Below, piece by piece: positions 7,090-14,421 of a stretch of DNA of 14,810 bases. Source of the stretch: Comamonas thiooxydans (lineage in GTDB: Bacteria; Pseudomonadota; Gammaproteobacteria; Burkholderiales; Burkholderiaceae_C); the NCBI RefSeq assembly GCF_000964545.1, contig NZ_BBVD01000031.1, positions 1 through 14,810 on the forward strand, in the 5' to 3' direction. Under the pieces are notes generated by a model. That model had not been told where the DNA came from. It saw only the letters and a program-made list of their open reading frames with translations, and did not search any database. Both the position numbers and the translations under genes were made by a program. Numbering within the stretch: the stretch's first letter is position 1; every line of letters starts with the position of its first letter.

Positions 7090-7230
7090 TCATGACTTCG
7101 CTGCCATCACCAGTAGGTGAAATGGCAAGGCGAGCAACGCCATGCCGGCTACACCAGCGATCCACAGCAGGACGAACCATACGGACTGATGTTGTGACAG
7201 TCGGCGTACCCAGATTTGAATTCGAGACAT
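7090..7230 (-). CDS. 46-residue single-helix membrane protein
   Basis: This frame is too short for most automatic calls but well supported. The ATG at 7230 is preceded by GGAGG, whose GG overlaps the end of moaA, and the frame begins two bases after the moaA stop, implying translational coupling. The sequence starts MSRIQIWVRRLSQHQSVWFV and ends near HLLVMAAKS. A basic N-terminus is followed by one hydrophobic helix (about residues 17-43), predicting N-in topology. Size, shape and place in a cytochrome bd gene run resemble the small subunits and DUF2474-type proteins found with cyd/cio genes, so an accessory oxidase subunit is a reasonable guess. It is separated from cydB by two genes, however, and the homology is from memory, not a search. 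Internal bases 7102-7127 can form a TGCCAT/ATGGCA hairpin. Confidence 0.6.
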   Translation of the reverse strand: MSRIQIWVRRLSQHQSVWFVLLWIAGVAGMALLALPFHLLVMAAKS

Positions 7231-7232
7231 AT

Positions 7233-8303
7233 TTATCCTCCGACCAATGACATGCGAACAATCGGGTAGGCGCGTGTACCGGATGCTCGTTTTGATCGAA
7301 GCTCTGAGTACCGATCGTCACGTGAGCTCCAGTGTTTGCGCAAAACGTCCGGCAAACTCTCGGCCTTGTCGGCGTTCTTCAGCCATGGTTTCAGGTCGAG
7401 CCCCTGCGTCGCAAAAAGACAGGTATAGAGCTGACCATCCGAAGAAACTCGTGCTCTGGAGCAGTCTCCACAAAATGGCTGGGAGACGCTGGCAATGAAG
7501 CCCAGTTCTCCTCCGCCATCTGTATGCTGAAAATTCGTGGAGGTTCCATTAATCTGTCCTTGGTTGCATGGCTCAAGTGGATATCTGGACTCCACGATGG
7601 CCCGTATTTCTTGTGCCGTTACGACTCTGTCTGTCGCCCATGCGGATGCTCCTCCTACGTCCATATATTCGATAAACCGCAGCGTGATGCCGGTTCCCTT
7701 GAAGAATTGCACCAGCGGCAGGATCTGGCTATCGTTCACGCCCCTCTCGACCACCATATTGACCTTCACAGGCGCTAGCCCCGCAGCACTTGCTGCAGCA
7801 ATACCTTCCAGGACACGTGCAACAGGCATGTTTGCGTCGCTCATCCGACGAAAGATGGTGTCGTTGAGCGCATCTAGACTGACAGTCACGCGATTGAGTC
7901 CTGCATCACGCAGAGCACGGGCCTTTTCGGAAAGAAGCACGCCGTTTGTGGTGAGTGCAATTTCCATGGGTTGACCATCCAGGGTTCTTAATCCAGCTAG
8001 TCGCTCGATCAGTGATTCGATCCCGCGCCGCAACAAAGGCTCACCACCAGTCAGCCGGATTTTTTTAATGCCCAGCTCGGTAAATGCCTCCGCGAGAGAG
8101 AACATCTCATCGAGGGATAGTCGTTGGTCAGCAGGGAGAAATTGGTAGTCAGAGCCAAATGTTTCGCGAGGCATGCAATACGTGCAGCGAAAGTTGCATT
8201 GGTCTATCACTGATAGACGCAGATCGTGCAGCGGACGTCCTGCCGCATCAGTCACTGCGGTGGCTGCTTTGTTTGTCGGTGCTCGTAGCATTGGGGTATT
8301 CAT
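7233..8303 (-). CDS. moaA: GTP 3',8-cyclase MoaA (molybdenum cofactor synthesis)
   Basis: Radical-SAM enzyme that, with MoaC, converts GTP to cyclic pyranopterin monophosphate, the first step of molybdenum cofactor synthesis in the cytoplasm. I choose the ATG at 8303 (356 residues), which has GGAGG five bases upstream, over the GTG at 8345. The radical-SAM cluster motif C-x3-C-x2-C is CNFRCTYC (Cys36, 40 and 43), followed by RLTGGEPLLR. The second, C-terminal cluster has Cys278, Cys281 and Cys295 in FCGDCSRARVSSDGQLYTCL. The protein ends in the conserved Gly-Gly (MSLVGG) needed for activity. No moaB, C, D or E gene lies here, so this copy serves the linked molybdoenzyme or supplements another locus. 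A 91-base gap separates it from the bestrophin-like gene. Confidence 0.93.
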   Translation of the reverse strand: MNTPMLRAPTNKAATAVTDAAGRPLHDLRLSVIDQCNFRCTYCMPRETFGSDYQFLPADQRLSLDEMFSLAEAFTELGIKKIRLTGGEPLLRRGIESLIERLAGLRTLDGQPMEIALTTNGVLLSEKARALRDAGLNRVTVSLDALNDTIFRRMSDANMPVARVLEGIAAASAAGLAPVKVNMVVERGVNDSQILPLVQFFKGTGITLRFIEYMDVGGASAWATDRVVTAQEIRAIVESRYPLEPCNQGQINGTSTNFQHTDGGGELGFIASVSQPFCGDCSRARVSSDGQLYTCLFATQGLDLKPWLKNADKAESLPDVLRKHWSSRDDRYSELRSKRASGTRAYPIVRMSLVGG

Positions 8304-8394
8304 GACGCCTCCATAAATTTGCAAGTTGCGCCAGGCATTCATCACGCATTCATCTCGGTGGAATGACTGTTGGTTGCCGGAGCAGGAGTGCAGT

Positions 8395-9306
8395 TCAAGT
8401 TATCTGATACGCCCGATGAGGCTTGACTGGTTCCGGTAATGGAAGCTCACACAATTCACATACGGAGCGCTCAATATTGCGAGCCAGAGCATCTAGGGCT
8501 AAAGCGTTCGGAGCCAGGCCAAAGGGTTCCGCCACTTCACCTGCAATCGCCTCCAATGCGATCAGGGTGTAGGAGAGAAAAAGGCACAGTAATGGGGTGA
8601 ACAGCTCCGTGGCATCGACCAGACCGAATGGCAGCAAAATGCAGTACGTGTAGACGGTGCGGTGCAGAAGCACGCTGTAGGCAAAGGGGATTGGTGTAGA
8701 CGCAATGCGCTCGCACCCTCCAACAGCTTTGCCCATCTCGACGAGCTGAGCATCCAATGTCCAGAATTGAGTGTCCGAGACTTCTTTAGCCGCATTTAGT
8801 CGAACCAGGCGTGCACGTATCACGTGTAGAAGATCGCTGGGTTTGTAAACCTTGACAGAAAGTTTTTCGAACTGCTCCGGGTCAAGGAAGCGGCGCAGGT
8901 CTTCCGATGGATCCGTTTTTCTGAGCTCATGCTTGAGTGCATAGACCGCTGCAAAAAGCAGGTTGCTTACCTGGATTACTTGATCGCGATCTTGGATGTA
9001 GCAAAGAGTCTGCGATGTGAACTGACGCGCTGCAATCAAAAGGTTGCCCCATAAATAGCGCGCCTCTTTGAATCTGTCGTAGCTGGCCGTGTTCCGAAAG
9101 CTAAGGAAGATCGCCAAAGTCAGTCCGAACAAGGTCAGCAGCGTCGTATTTAGCGGAATTTTTTCGCCAAAAATACGCCCATGCGTCAGTACCGCCACGC
9201 AGCTGACCGTACCGATGAAGGCCAACTGAGGGACGATGGACTGCAGCACCGAGCGATCCCAGACGAACAGCAACCTCAGCCAGCTTTGTGGTGGGCGAAC
9301 GATCAT
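8395..9306 (-). CDS. Bestrophin-like (YneE/UPF0187) membrane channel
   Basis: 303 residues. The family signature FLSFRNTASYDRFKEAR occupies residues 68-83. The later blocks GGCERIASTPIPFAY (196-210) and the EVAEPFG segment (257-263) are also typical of bestrophin-fold proteins. Hydrophobic helices at about 26-42, 52-70, 218-228 and 235-252 match the four-helix arrangement. Bacterial bestrophins are pentameric ion channels; studied members conduct cations or anions, and the selectivity here cannot be read from sequence. The ATG at 9306 has GGAG about ten bases upstream and begins 21 bases after the cydB stop, so it is very likely co-transcribed. Its presence inside an oxidase operon suggests a role in balancing charge or pH during respiration, which is inference. 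Confidence 0.85.
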   Translation of the reverse strand: MIVRPPQSWLRLLFVWDRSVLQSIVPQLAFIGTVSCVAVLTHGRIFGEKIPLNTTLLTLFGLTLAIFLSFRNTASYDRFKEARYLWGNLLIAARQFTSQTLCYIQDRDQVIQVSNLLFAAVYALKHELRKTDPSEDLRRFLDPEQFEKLSVKVYKPSDLLHVIRARLVRLNAAKEVSDTQFWTLDAQLVEMGKAVGGCERIASTPIPFAYSVLLHRTVYTYCILLPFGLVDATELFTPLLCLFLSYTLIALEAIAGEVAEPFGLAPNALALDALARNIERSVCELCELPLPEPVKPHRAYQIT

Positions 9307-9327
9307 GGCGCATTGACTCCAAAATCC

Positions 9328-10332
9328 TTAGTGGTATCCAGCATCGCCATGGCGAACTTTGCCGCGGAACACTCGATACTGCATCGCGTTGTAGATCAGG
9401 ATGATGGGCAGCACGATCAGAGTTCCAACCAGCGCAAATATTTGGCTTTCCGGGCTAGACGAGGCGGCCCAAATGCTCAGTGACGGAGGAACGATGTTGG
9501 GCCAGATGCTGATGATCAAGCCGGTGTAGCCCAGAAAGCACAGCGCCAGAGTGAACAGAAAAGGACGTGCCTCATGACTGCGCTTTATGGAGATGAAAAT
9601 TCCTGCAGTACAAGCAATGACAAGCACTGGAACTGGTAGGAACCACCCCAGCATTCCACTTCCGAGCCAGCGATTTGCCACCGCAGGAAGGCCGAGAACC
9701 GTCCAGATGCTGACTATCGCCATCACAACAAGCAATACGACGACGAGCGGGCGCATGAGAACGCGCATGCGACGCTGCAACTCACCGTCGGTCTTGTAAA
9801 TCAGCCAGCCGCAGCCCAGTGTGGCGTAGGTCACGAGTACGCCCAATCCGCAAAAGATACTGAATGACGAGAGCCAGTCGAACGGGCCTCCTGCGAACTG
9901 CTCATCAACGACGCGGGTTCCTTGCAGCAAAGACCCTAGCACCACGCCCTGACAAAACGCTGCCATTGCTGAGCCGCCCATGAAGGCGAGGTCCCAGGCA
10001 TGTTGGGTGCGGCGTGCCTTGGAGCGCAGCTCGAAAGCTGCTCCACGGAACAGCAAACCGACTACCATCATGATCAATGGCAGGTAGTTGGCAGGCAGCA
10101 AGACCGAATAGGCGATCGGAAAGGCGCCATACAGGCCTGCTCCGCCCAGCACAAGAAAAGTCTCATTGCCATCCCAAACTGGAGCGACGGTGTTGAGCAT
10201 GACCTGTCGTTCTTCCTTTTTTTCGAAAAAGGGAAACAGCAGTCCGATGCCGAGGTCGAAACCGTCGAGCACCACGTAAAGGAAAACACCCAGGCCAATG
10301 ATGGCGGCCCAGACAATGGGTAAATCAATCAT
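9328..10332 (-). CDS. cydB: Cytochrome bd oxidase subunit II (CIO-type)
   Basis: 334 residues, typical for the shorter CioB-type subunit II. It partners subunit I in the inner membrane. The conserved acidic helix LDGFDLGIG (22-30) and the block WDGNETFLVLGGAGLYGAFP (53-72) are present. Most of the length is hydrophobic, with about eight membrane segments, including YLPLIMMVVGLLFRGAAFELR (83-103) and SSFSIFCGLGVLVTYA (155-170). The ATG at 10332 has a TGGAG site seven bases upstream and lies 14 bases after the cydA stop, so the two are translationally linked. The C-terminus is short and positively charged (YRVFRGKVRHGDAGYH). Confidence 0.93.
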   Translation of the reverse strand: MIDLPIVWAAIIGLGVFLYVVLDGFDLGIGLLFPFFEKKEERQVMLNTVAPVWDGNETFLVLGGAGLYGAFPIAYSVLLPANYLPLIMMVVGLLFRGAAFELRSKARRTQHAWDLAFMGGSAMAAFCQGVVLGSLLQGTRVVDEQFAGGPFDWLSSFSIFCGLGVLVTYATLGCGWLIYKTDGELQRRMRVLMRPLVVVLLVVMAIVSIWTVLGLPAVANRWLGSGMLGWFLPVPVLVIACTAGIFISIKRSHEARPFLFTLALCFLGYTGLIISIWPNIVPPSLSIWAASSSPESQIFALVGTLIVLPIILIYNAMQYRVFRGKVRHGDAGYH

Positions 10333-10346
10333 GATGTGGCTCCAGA

Positions 10347-11732
10347 TCAGTTGAAGGACTGGAATTGGTCGCGGTTGCTCAAGCTTGGGCGCACGGAAGC
10401 GTCAAGGTGCTCCACATGTGGTTGTGGCCCTTGAGCCATCAGCTTGAGCATGTAATACACGCCCACTCCAAAGACCAGGAAATACACGACCACCAGGATC
10501 AACAAGGAAACGCCCACCTGCTGGCTACTGATGGGCGACACGGAGTCGACAGTGCGCAACAGGCCATAAACTGTCCAGGGTTGGCGGCCCACTTCGGTCG
10601 TGACCCAGCCAGCGATCAAGGCGATCAAGCCTGAGGGGCCCATGCAGAATGTGAAGCGCTGGAAGGCCTTCGACTCATACAGGCGTCCACCACGGCGTAG
10701 TGCTGCCCCCAGCACGGCCATCAGAAGCATCAGCGTTCCCAGCCCTGCCATGACACGGAACGACCAGAAAACGATGAGTGAGTTCGGCCTGTCTTCACGT
10801 GGGAATTCCTTGAGACCGCGGATTTCTCCATCCCATGAATGAGTGAGGATGAGGCTGCCCAGATGAGGTACCTTGAGGGCGTACTTCGTTTCCTCTGCTT
10901 GCATGTCGGGTATGCCGAAGAGGTTCAGTGAGGTGCCGCCTTTTTCGGTTTCCCACAGGCCCTCAATTGCAGCTATTTTTGCTGGCTGGTGCTCTCGTGT
11001 ATTGAGGCCATGTGCATCGCCTACAAGAATTTGAAGAGGGACGAGCGCCAACAAGATCCAAAGCCCCATCGAAAAACTGCGTTTGACGGGATCATCACGA
11101 CGGCCACGCAGCAGATGCCATGCCCCACAGGCCACCACGATCAATGCGGCAACGATGAAAGCCGCGATGGTCATATGTGCAAGGCGATAGGGAAATGATG
11201 GATTGAAGATAACCAACCACCAGTCAACAGGCACCAGCCGGCCGTCGCGAATGGCATAACCTTGTGGTGTATGCATGAAGCTGTTCGACGACAGAATCCA
11301 GAAGGTGGAGATCAGAGTGCCAACAGCGACCATCAGCGTGGCGAAGAAGTGTGCTCGTGGACTCACACGCCGCCAACCAAACAGCATGATTCCCAAGAAG
11401 CCTGCTTCTAGGAAAAATGCCGTGAGTACTTCATAGGTCAGGAGCGGCCCGGTGATATTGCCGGCAAAGCGCGAGAAGCCACCCCAGTTCGTTCCGAACT
11501 CATAGGCCATCACGACACCTGAGACCACTCCCAAGCCGAAATTGATTGCGAAGATCTTCGACCAGAAGAAAAACATGTCTTGGTAGACACGGTTTCCGTT
11601 GGCCAGCCAGCGCCACTCAAGGACCGCCAGAAAACTGGCTAATCCAATACTGATTGCGGGAAAAATAATGTGAACGGCAACAGTAAACGCAAACTGAAGT
11701 CGGGCCAACAGAAGGGCGTCAAACATTTCCAT
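10347..11732 (-). CDS. cydA: Cytochrome bd quinol oxidase subunit I (CIO-type)
   Basis: 461 residues. This subunit carries the quinol site and all hemes of a membrane quinol:O2 oxidoreductase that reduces oxygen to water without pumping protons. His21 in the RLQFAFTVAVH segment and His186 in YRLAHM match two heme ligands, and Met328 in FWSFRVMAG matches the third. Glu101 and Glu109 in LLTYEVLTAFFLEAGF line the heme region. The quinol loop keeps Lys252 and Glu257 (AKIAAIEG), and the GRQPW motif is at 383-387. The protein lacks the long insertion of E. coli CydA, so the Q-loop is short, as in cyanide-insensitive CIO oxidases. The start at 11732 has AGGAG seven bases upstream. The alternative symbol is cioA. 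Confidence 0.94.
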   Translation of the reverse strand: MEMFDALLLARLQFAFTVAVHIIFPAISIGLASFLAVLEWRWLANGNRVYQDMFFFWSKIFAINFGLGVVSGVVMAYEFGTNWGGFSRFAGNITGPLLTYEVLTAFFLEAGFLGIMLFGWRRVSPRAHFFATLMVAVGTLISTFWILSSNSFMHTPQGYAIRDGRLVPVDWWLVIFNPSFPYRLAHMTIAAFIVAALIVVACGAWHLLRGRRDDPVKRSFSMGLWILLALVPLQILVGDAHGLNTREHQPAKIAAIEGLWETEKGGTSLNLFGIPDMQAEETKYALKVPHLGSLILTHSWDGEIRGLKEFPREDRPNSLIVFWSFRVMAGLGTLMLLMAVLGAALRRGGRLYESKAFQRFTFCMGPSGLIALIAGWVTTEVGRQPWTVYGLLRTVDSVSPISSQQVGVSLLILVVVYFLVFGVGVYYMLKLMAQGPQPHVEHLDASVRPSLSNRDQFQSFN

Positions 11733-11768
11733 GGTGGGTCTCCTGACTTATGCAGGGCAAAATCATCC

Positions 11769-11855
11769 CGAGTCCTTCGCTCAGGAAGGACTGCAGTTCT
11801 CAACTTAATTCCAGCCTGCTCAGGCTGCTTGTGCCTGTTCCTGGCGAAGGACTCG
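11769..11855. repeat. Interrupted inverted repeat, molybdoenzyme gene end to cydA
   Basis: Bases 11769-11787 (CGAGTCCTTCGCTCAGGAA) are the reverse complement of 11838-11855 except for one extra base. The right arm lies in the last codons of the molybdoenzyme gene and the left arm in the 87-base gap before cydA. The left arm region also folds alone: AGTCCTTC (11771-11778) with GAAGGACT (11785-11792). Mutually exclusive hairpins in the intercistronic RNA are therefore possible and could adjust processing or the relative output of the oxidase genes. No T-run follows, so it is not a standard terminator. Confidence 0.5.
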
Positions 11856-14105
11856 TACGGGAATCGACTTGTAGGAAGGCGTTCCGCACTCTTCATCGAT
11901 GTAGTCCAATGGGACCAGCACGTTAGCCTCCGGGTAGTAGGCAGCAACTGATCCTGGCGCGATGCCATACTCGATCACCGTAATTCCACCTAGTCGCAGT
12001 GAGCGATCCTTGGAGATGGTTTCGATTTCCACGAGATCGCCGTGCTCGAGGCCACGTGCGGCCATGTCAGCTGGATTCATGAACAGCACATCACGCCGCC
12101 CAAAGACGCCTCGATAGCGGTCATCGAGGCCGTAGATGGTGGTGTTGTACTGGTCATGACTGCGGATCGTGATAAGGCGAAGCACGTCGTCGTCCCAGGG
12201 GAGATAGTTTTCACGCACCCCTGGAAAAACCGAGAACATGGCTTTGCCCGAAGGGGTCGGCCATTTGCGCTCGGTCGGAGGCAAGGGCATACGAAAGCCG
12301 CCTGGGACGCGGATGCGCTCGTTGTAGTCATCGAAGCCAGGAATGGTGCGCTCTATCAAGTCGCGGATCCGGTCGTAATCATCCACTAGCCTCTGCCACT
12401 CCACCTTGCTGTCCGGGAGTGTGGCTGCAGCCATGCCGGCCACTATGGCAGGCTCGGAGCGCAGGAACTGAGAGGCTGGGCGGAGCTTGCCGGCTGACGC
12501 GTGCACCATCGACATCGAGTCTTCCACCGTGATGGCTTGACCACCACTGGCTTGTACATCCAGCTCGGTTCGACCGATCACAGGGAAGATGAAAGTTTCT
12601 TTTCCCACGAGTAGATGGGAGCGGTTGAGCTTTGTGCCGAGATGAACGCTGAGGTCAAGCTGCTTCATCGCGGGATATGCCTGTATGGGATCAGGCATGG
12701 CAACCGCGAAATTACCACCCAAGCAAATCAATACCTTTGAATGCCCGCTGACCATGGCTTGCATGGTCTTGACGGCGTCATGCCCATGTTCTCGGGGAGG
12801 TTGGAAGCCAAAGACTTCCTCGAGTTTGCCGAGGAACTCTTCGGACGGTTTCTCTGTGATGCCAACTGTGCGGTTTCCCTGCACGTTGGAGTGTCCACGT
12901 AATGGGCAGATGCCTGCGCCAGGCTTGCCAAAATTGCCTCGCATCAGCAGCAAGTCGGCGATCAGGCGCACGTTCCAGGTGCCGGTGTTGTGCTGAGTGA
13001 GGCCCATGCCGTAGGTGATGATCGTCGAGTTTGACTTTGCGTAGGCTTCCGCGACCTGTTCAAGCTGAGATTGTGTGAGGCCCGACTCCTTTTCAATCAG
13101 CTCCCATTTTGTTTCGGTCAAGTCCGCGACCAGTGCATCAAAGTTTTCTGTGTGCTCGGCAATAAAGTCTTGGTCGATGACGTTGCCTTGGCTTGCTTCC
13201 AATTCCAGCAATGCCTTCATGATTCCTTTAAGCGCAGCTGCATCGCCACCAGCCTTGACTTGAAAGTATGTTGATGCAATTGCCGTCGAACTGAACGTGG
13301 CCATCTCGATCATGTTCTGAGGGTCTGCAAAACGCTCCAGCGCCCGTTCGCGCAGTGGATTGAACACAATGATGGGTACGCCACGACGTGCGGCCTCGTG
13401 CAAGGTTCCCATCATGCGCGGGTGGTTTGTTCCAGGGTTGTGGCCCATCGAAATAATGAGCTCGGTTTTTTCGAAGTCATCTAGCGAGACCGTGCCCTTG
13501 CCAATGCCAATGGACTGTGGCAGCCCAACGCTGGTGGCTTCATGGCACATGTTGGAGCAATCGGGAAAGTTGTTGGTGCCGAACTCGCGCGCAAAGAGTT
13601 GGAATAGGTAGGCAGCCTCATTTGAGGCACGGCCCGATGTATAGAACTCAGCCTGATCTGGCGTACTTAGTCCTCGCAGCACTTGGCCTATCCGTTCAAA
13701 AGCGGTATCCCAACTTACCTCCTCGAACTTGTCTTTGGCCGGGTTATAGGTCATCGGGTGCGTGAGACGGCCGAAATTCTCGAGTTCGTAATCGCTGAGC
13801 TTGAGCAGCTCTGTCACAGTGTGCTGGTCGAAGAATTCAGGTGTCACCCGCTTGCTGGTCGCTTCCCAGGTGACGGCCTTCGCGCCGTTCTCGCAAAACT
13901 GGAAAGTTGAGCGGTGCTCCTTGTCTGGCCAGGCGCAACCGGGGCAGTCGAAGCCCGTGGGCTGGTTGGTGCGCATCAACACAATAGGAGCCTCTACGGC
14001 GTCCATTTGCTGGTGTACAGCTAGCGCTGTTGCTTTTAAGGCTCCCCATCCGCCTGCAGGAGCGTCATATTTGCGGATACCCGGTACTTCTCGTTTGGCA
14101 GTCAT
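11820..14105 (-). CDS. FdhF/YdeP-family molybdopterin oxidoreductase
   Basis: 761 residues from the ATG at 14105, which has GGAGG five bases upstream. The in-frame ATG at 14117 would put that site inside the gene. It belongs to the molybdopterin (bis-MGD) oxidoreductase superfamily, closest in look to YdeP-like alpha subunits. The N-terminus has only Cys54, Cys57 and Cys71 (GFDCPGCAWPD and FCENGAKA), unlike the full Cys set of FdhF. Cys187 in SNMCHEATS sits where FdhF has selenocysteine, so it is the likely Mo ligand. Cofactor-binding stretches follow at about 222-230 (GHNPGTNHP) and 363-416 (YGMGLTQHNTG, then RGNFGKPGAG). The C-terminal dinucleotide-binding domain includes SHDQYNTTIYGLDDRYRG. 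There is no Tat signal or membrane segment, so it is cytoplasmic. Substrate unknown; formate is not assured. It heads the cydAB-bestrophin-moaA run. Confidence 0.9.
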   Translation of the reverse strand: MTAKREVPGIRKYDAPAGGWGALKATALAVHQQMDAVEAPIVLMRTNQPTGFDCPGCAWPDKEHRSTFQFCENGAKAVTWEATSKRVTPEFFDQHTVTELLKLSDYELENFGRLTHPMTYNPAKDKFEEVSWDTAFERIGQVLRGLSTPDQAEFYTSGRASNEAAYLFQLFAREFGTNNFPDCSNMCHEATSVGLPQSIGIGKGTVSLDDFEKTELIISMGHNPGTNHPRMMGTLHEAARRGVPIIVFNPLRERALERFADPQNMIEMATFSSTAIASTYFQVKAGGDAAALKGIMKALLELEASQGNVIDQDFIAEHTENFDALVADLTETKWELIEKESGLTQSQLEQVAEAYAKSNSTIITYGMGLTQHNTGTWNVRLIADLLLMRGNFGKPGAGICPLRGHSNVQGNRTVGITEKPSEEFLGKLEEVFGFQPPREHGHDAVKTMQAMVSGHSKVLICLGGNFAVAMPDPIQAYPAMKQLDLSVHLGTKLNRSHLLVGKETFIFPVIGRTELDVQASGGQAITVEDSMSMVHASAGKLRPASQFLRSEPAIVAGMAAATLPDSKVEWQRLVDDYDRIRDLIERTIPGFDDYNERIRVPGGFRMPLPPTERKWPTPSGKAMFSVFPGVRENYLPWDDDVLRLITIRSHDQYNTTIYGLDDRYRGVFGRRDVLFMNPADMAARGLEHGDLVEIETISKDRSLRLGGITVIEYGIAPGSVAAYYPEANVLVPLDYIDEECGTPSYKSIPVRVLRQEQAQAA

Positions 14106-14147
14106 TAGAGCCTCCATGGTCCATAGCGCATTGCGCAGTTCTCTGAA

Positions 14148-14161
14148 TTGACGCTAATCAA
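14148..14161 (-). promoter_or_regulatory. FNR/ANR-type binding site upstream of operon
   Basis: In the direction of the operon the site reads TTGAT-TAGC-GTCAA, nine of ten half-site bases of the FNR/ANR consensus TTGAT-N4-ATCAA. It is centred about 50 bases before the molybdoenzyme start. FNR-family proteins respond to oxygen loss, and in Pseudomonas the related cyanide-insensitive oxidase genes are repressed by ANR at low oxygen. The site overlaps the end of a possible -10 element, a position that favours repression, but the promoter itself is not proven. Confidence 0.55.
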
Positions 14162-14187
14162 TGTATTGAAATAATTGCTCCAGGCAA
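14160..14187 (-). promoter_or_regulatory. Candidate sigma-70 promoter of the cyd operon
   Basis: On the minus strand TTGCCT (14187-14182) and TACATT (14165-14160) are spaced by 16 bases, giving a possible -35/-10 pair with a leader of roughly 45-50 bases before the molybdoenzyme ATG. The last two bases of the -10 are the first two of the FNR/ANR site. Both hexamers depart from consensus, so this is a tentative call. Confidence 0.3.
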
Positions 14188-14277
14188 GAGATCAGTTAAT
14201 GCGAAAAAAAAAGAGCACAGTTGAATCGGATACGGAATTTTTATCTTCCGTGGGTAATGGTGGTCGAGGCATCTACC

Positions 14278-14421
14278 ATGAAGACAGCAGATCTGAGAGA
14301 GATAGAAATTGATTTTTATAACCGGTGCAGATGTGAATATTTCGATGCCATTTTTTTTGGGGTTTTGAAATTATTCAAAAAGAATTTATATTGTGTTTTC
14401 AGTGAAAATGCTTATTTTTAG
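14278..14421 (+). CDS. Doubtful 47-residue ORF in A/T-rich segment
   Basis: The ATG at 14278 has a GAGG about eight bases upstream and gives MKTADLREIEIDFYNRCRCE followed by a hydrophobic and aromatic stretch ending in SENAYF. Several Cys and Phe residues stand out, but such a composition can arise by chance in A/T-rich DNA. No family is recognised. A longer version from TTG at 14221 is less likely. Confidence 0.2.
   Translation: MKTADLREIEIDFYNRCRCEYFDAIFFGVLKLFKKNLYCVFSENAYF

Noticed and set aside
7071..7131. Bidirectional terminator between the MocR gene and the small membrane gene
   Set aside because: GCCTTGCC/GGCAAGGC arms and an inner hairpin exist, but most of it is inside the small gene and there is no T-run in either direction.
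11771..11792. Intrinsic terminator between the molybdoenzyme gene and cydA
   Set aside because: The stem is good but no T-run follows on the minus strand, and the tight gene order argues for read-through.
14117..14117. Earlier ATG as start of the molybdoenzyme gene
   Set aside because: It would place the strong GGAGG ribosome site inside the gene and has no site of its own; the ATG at 14105 is better.
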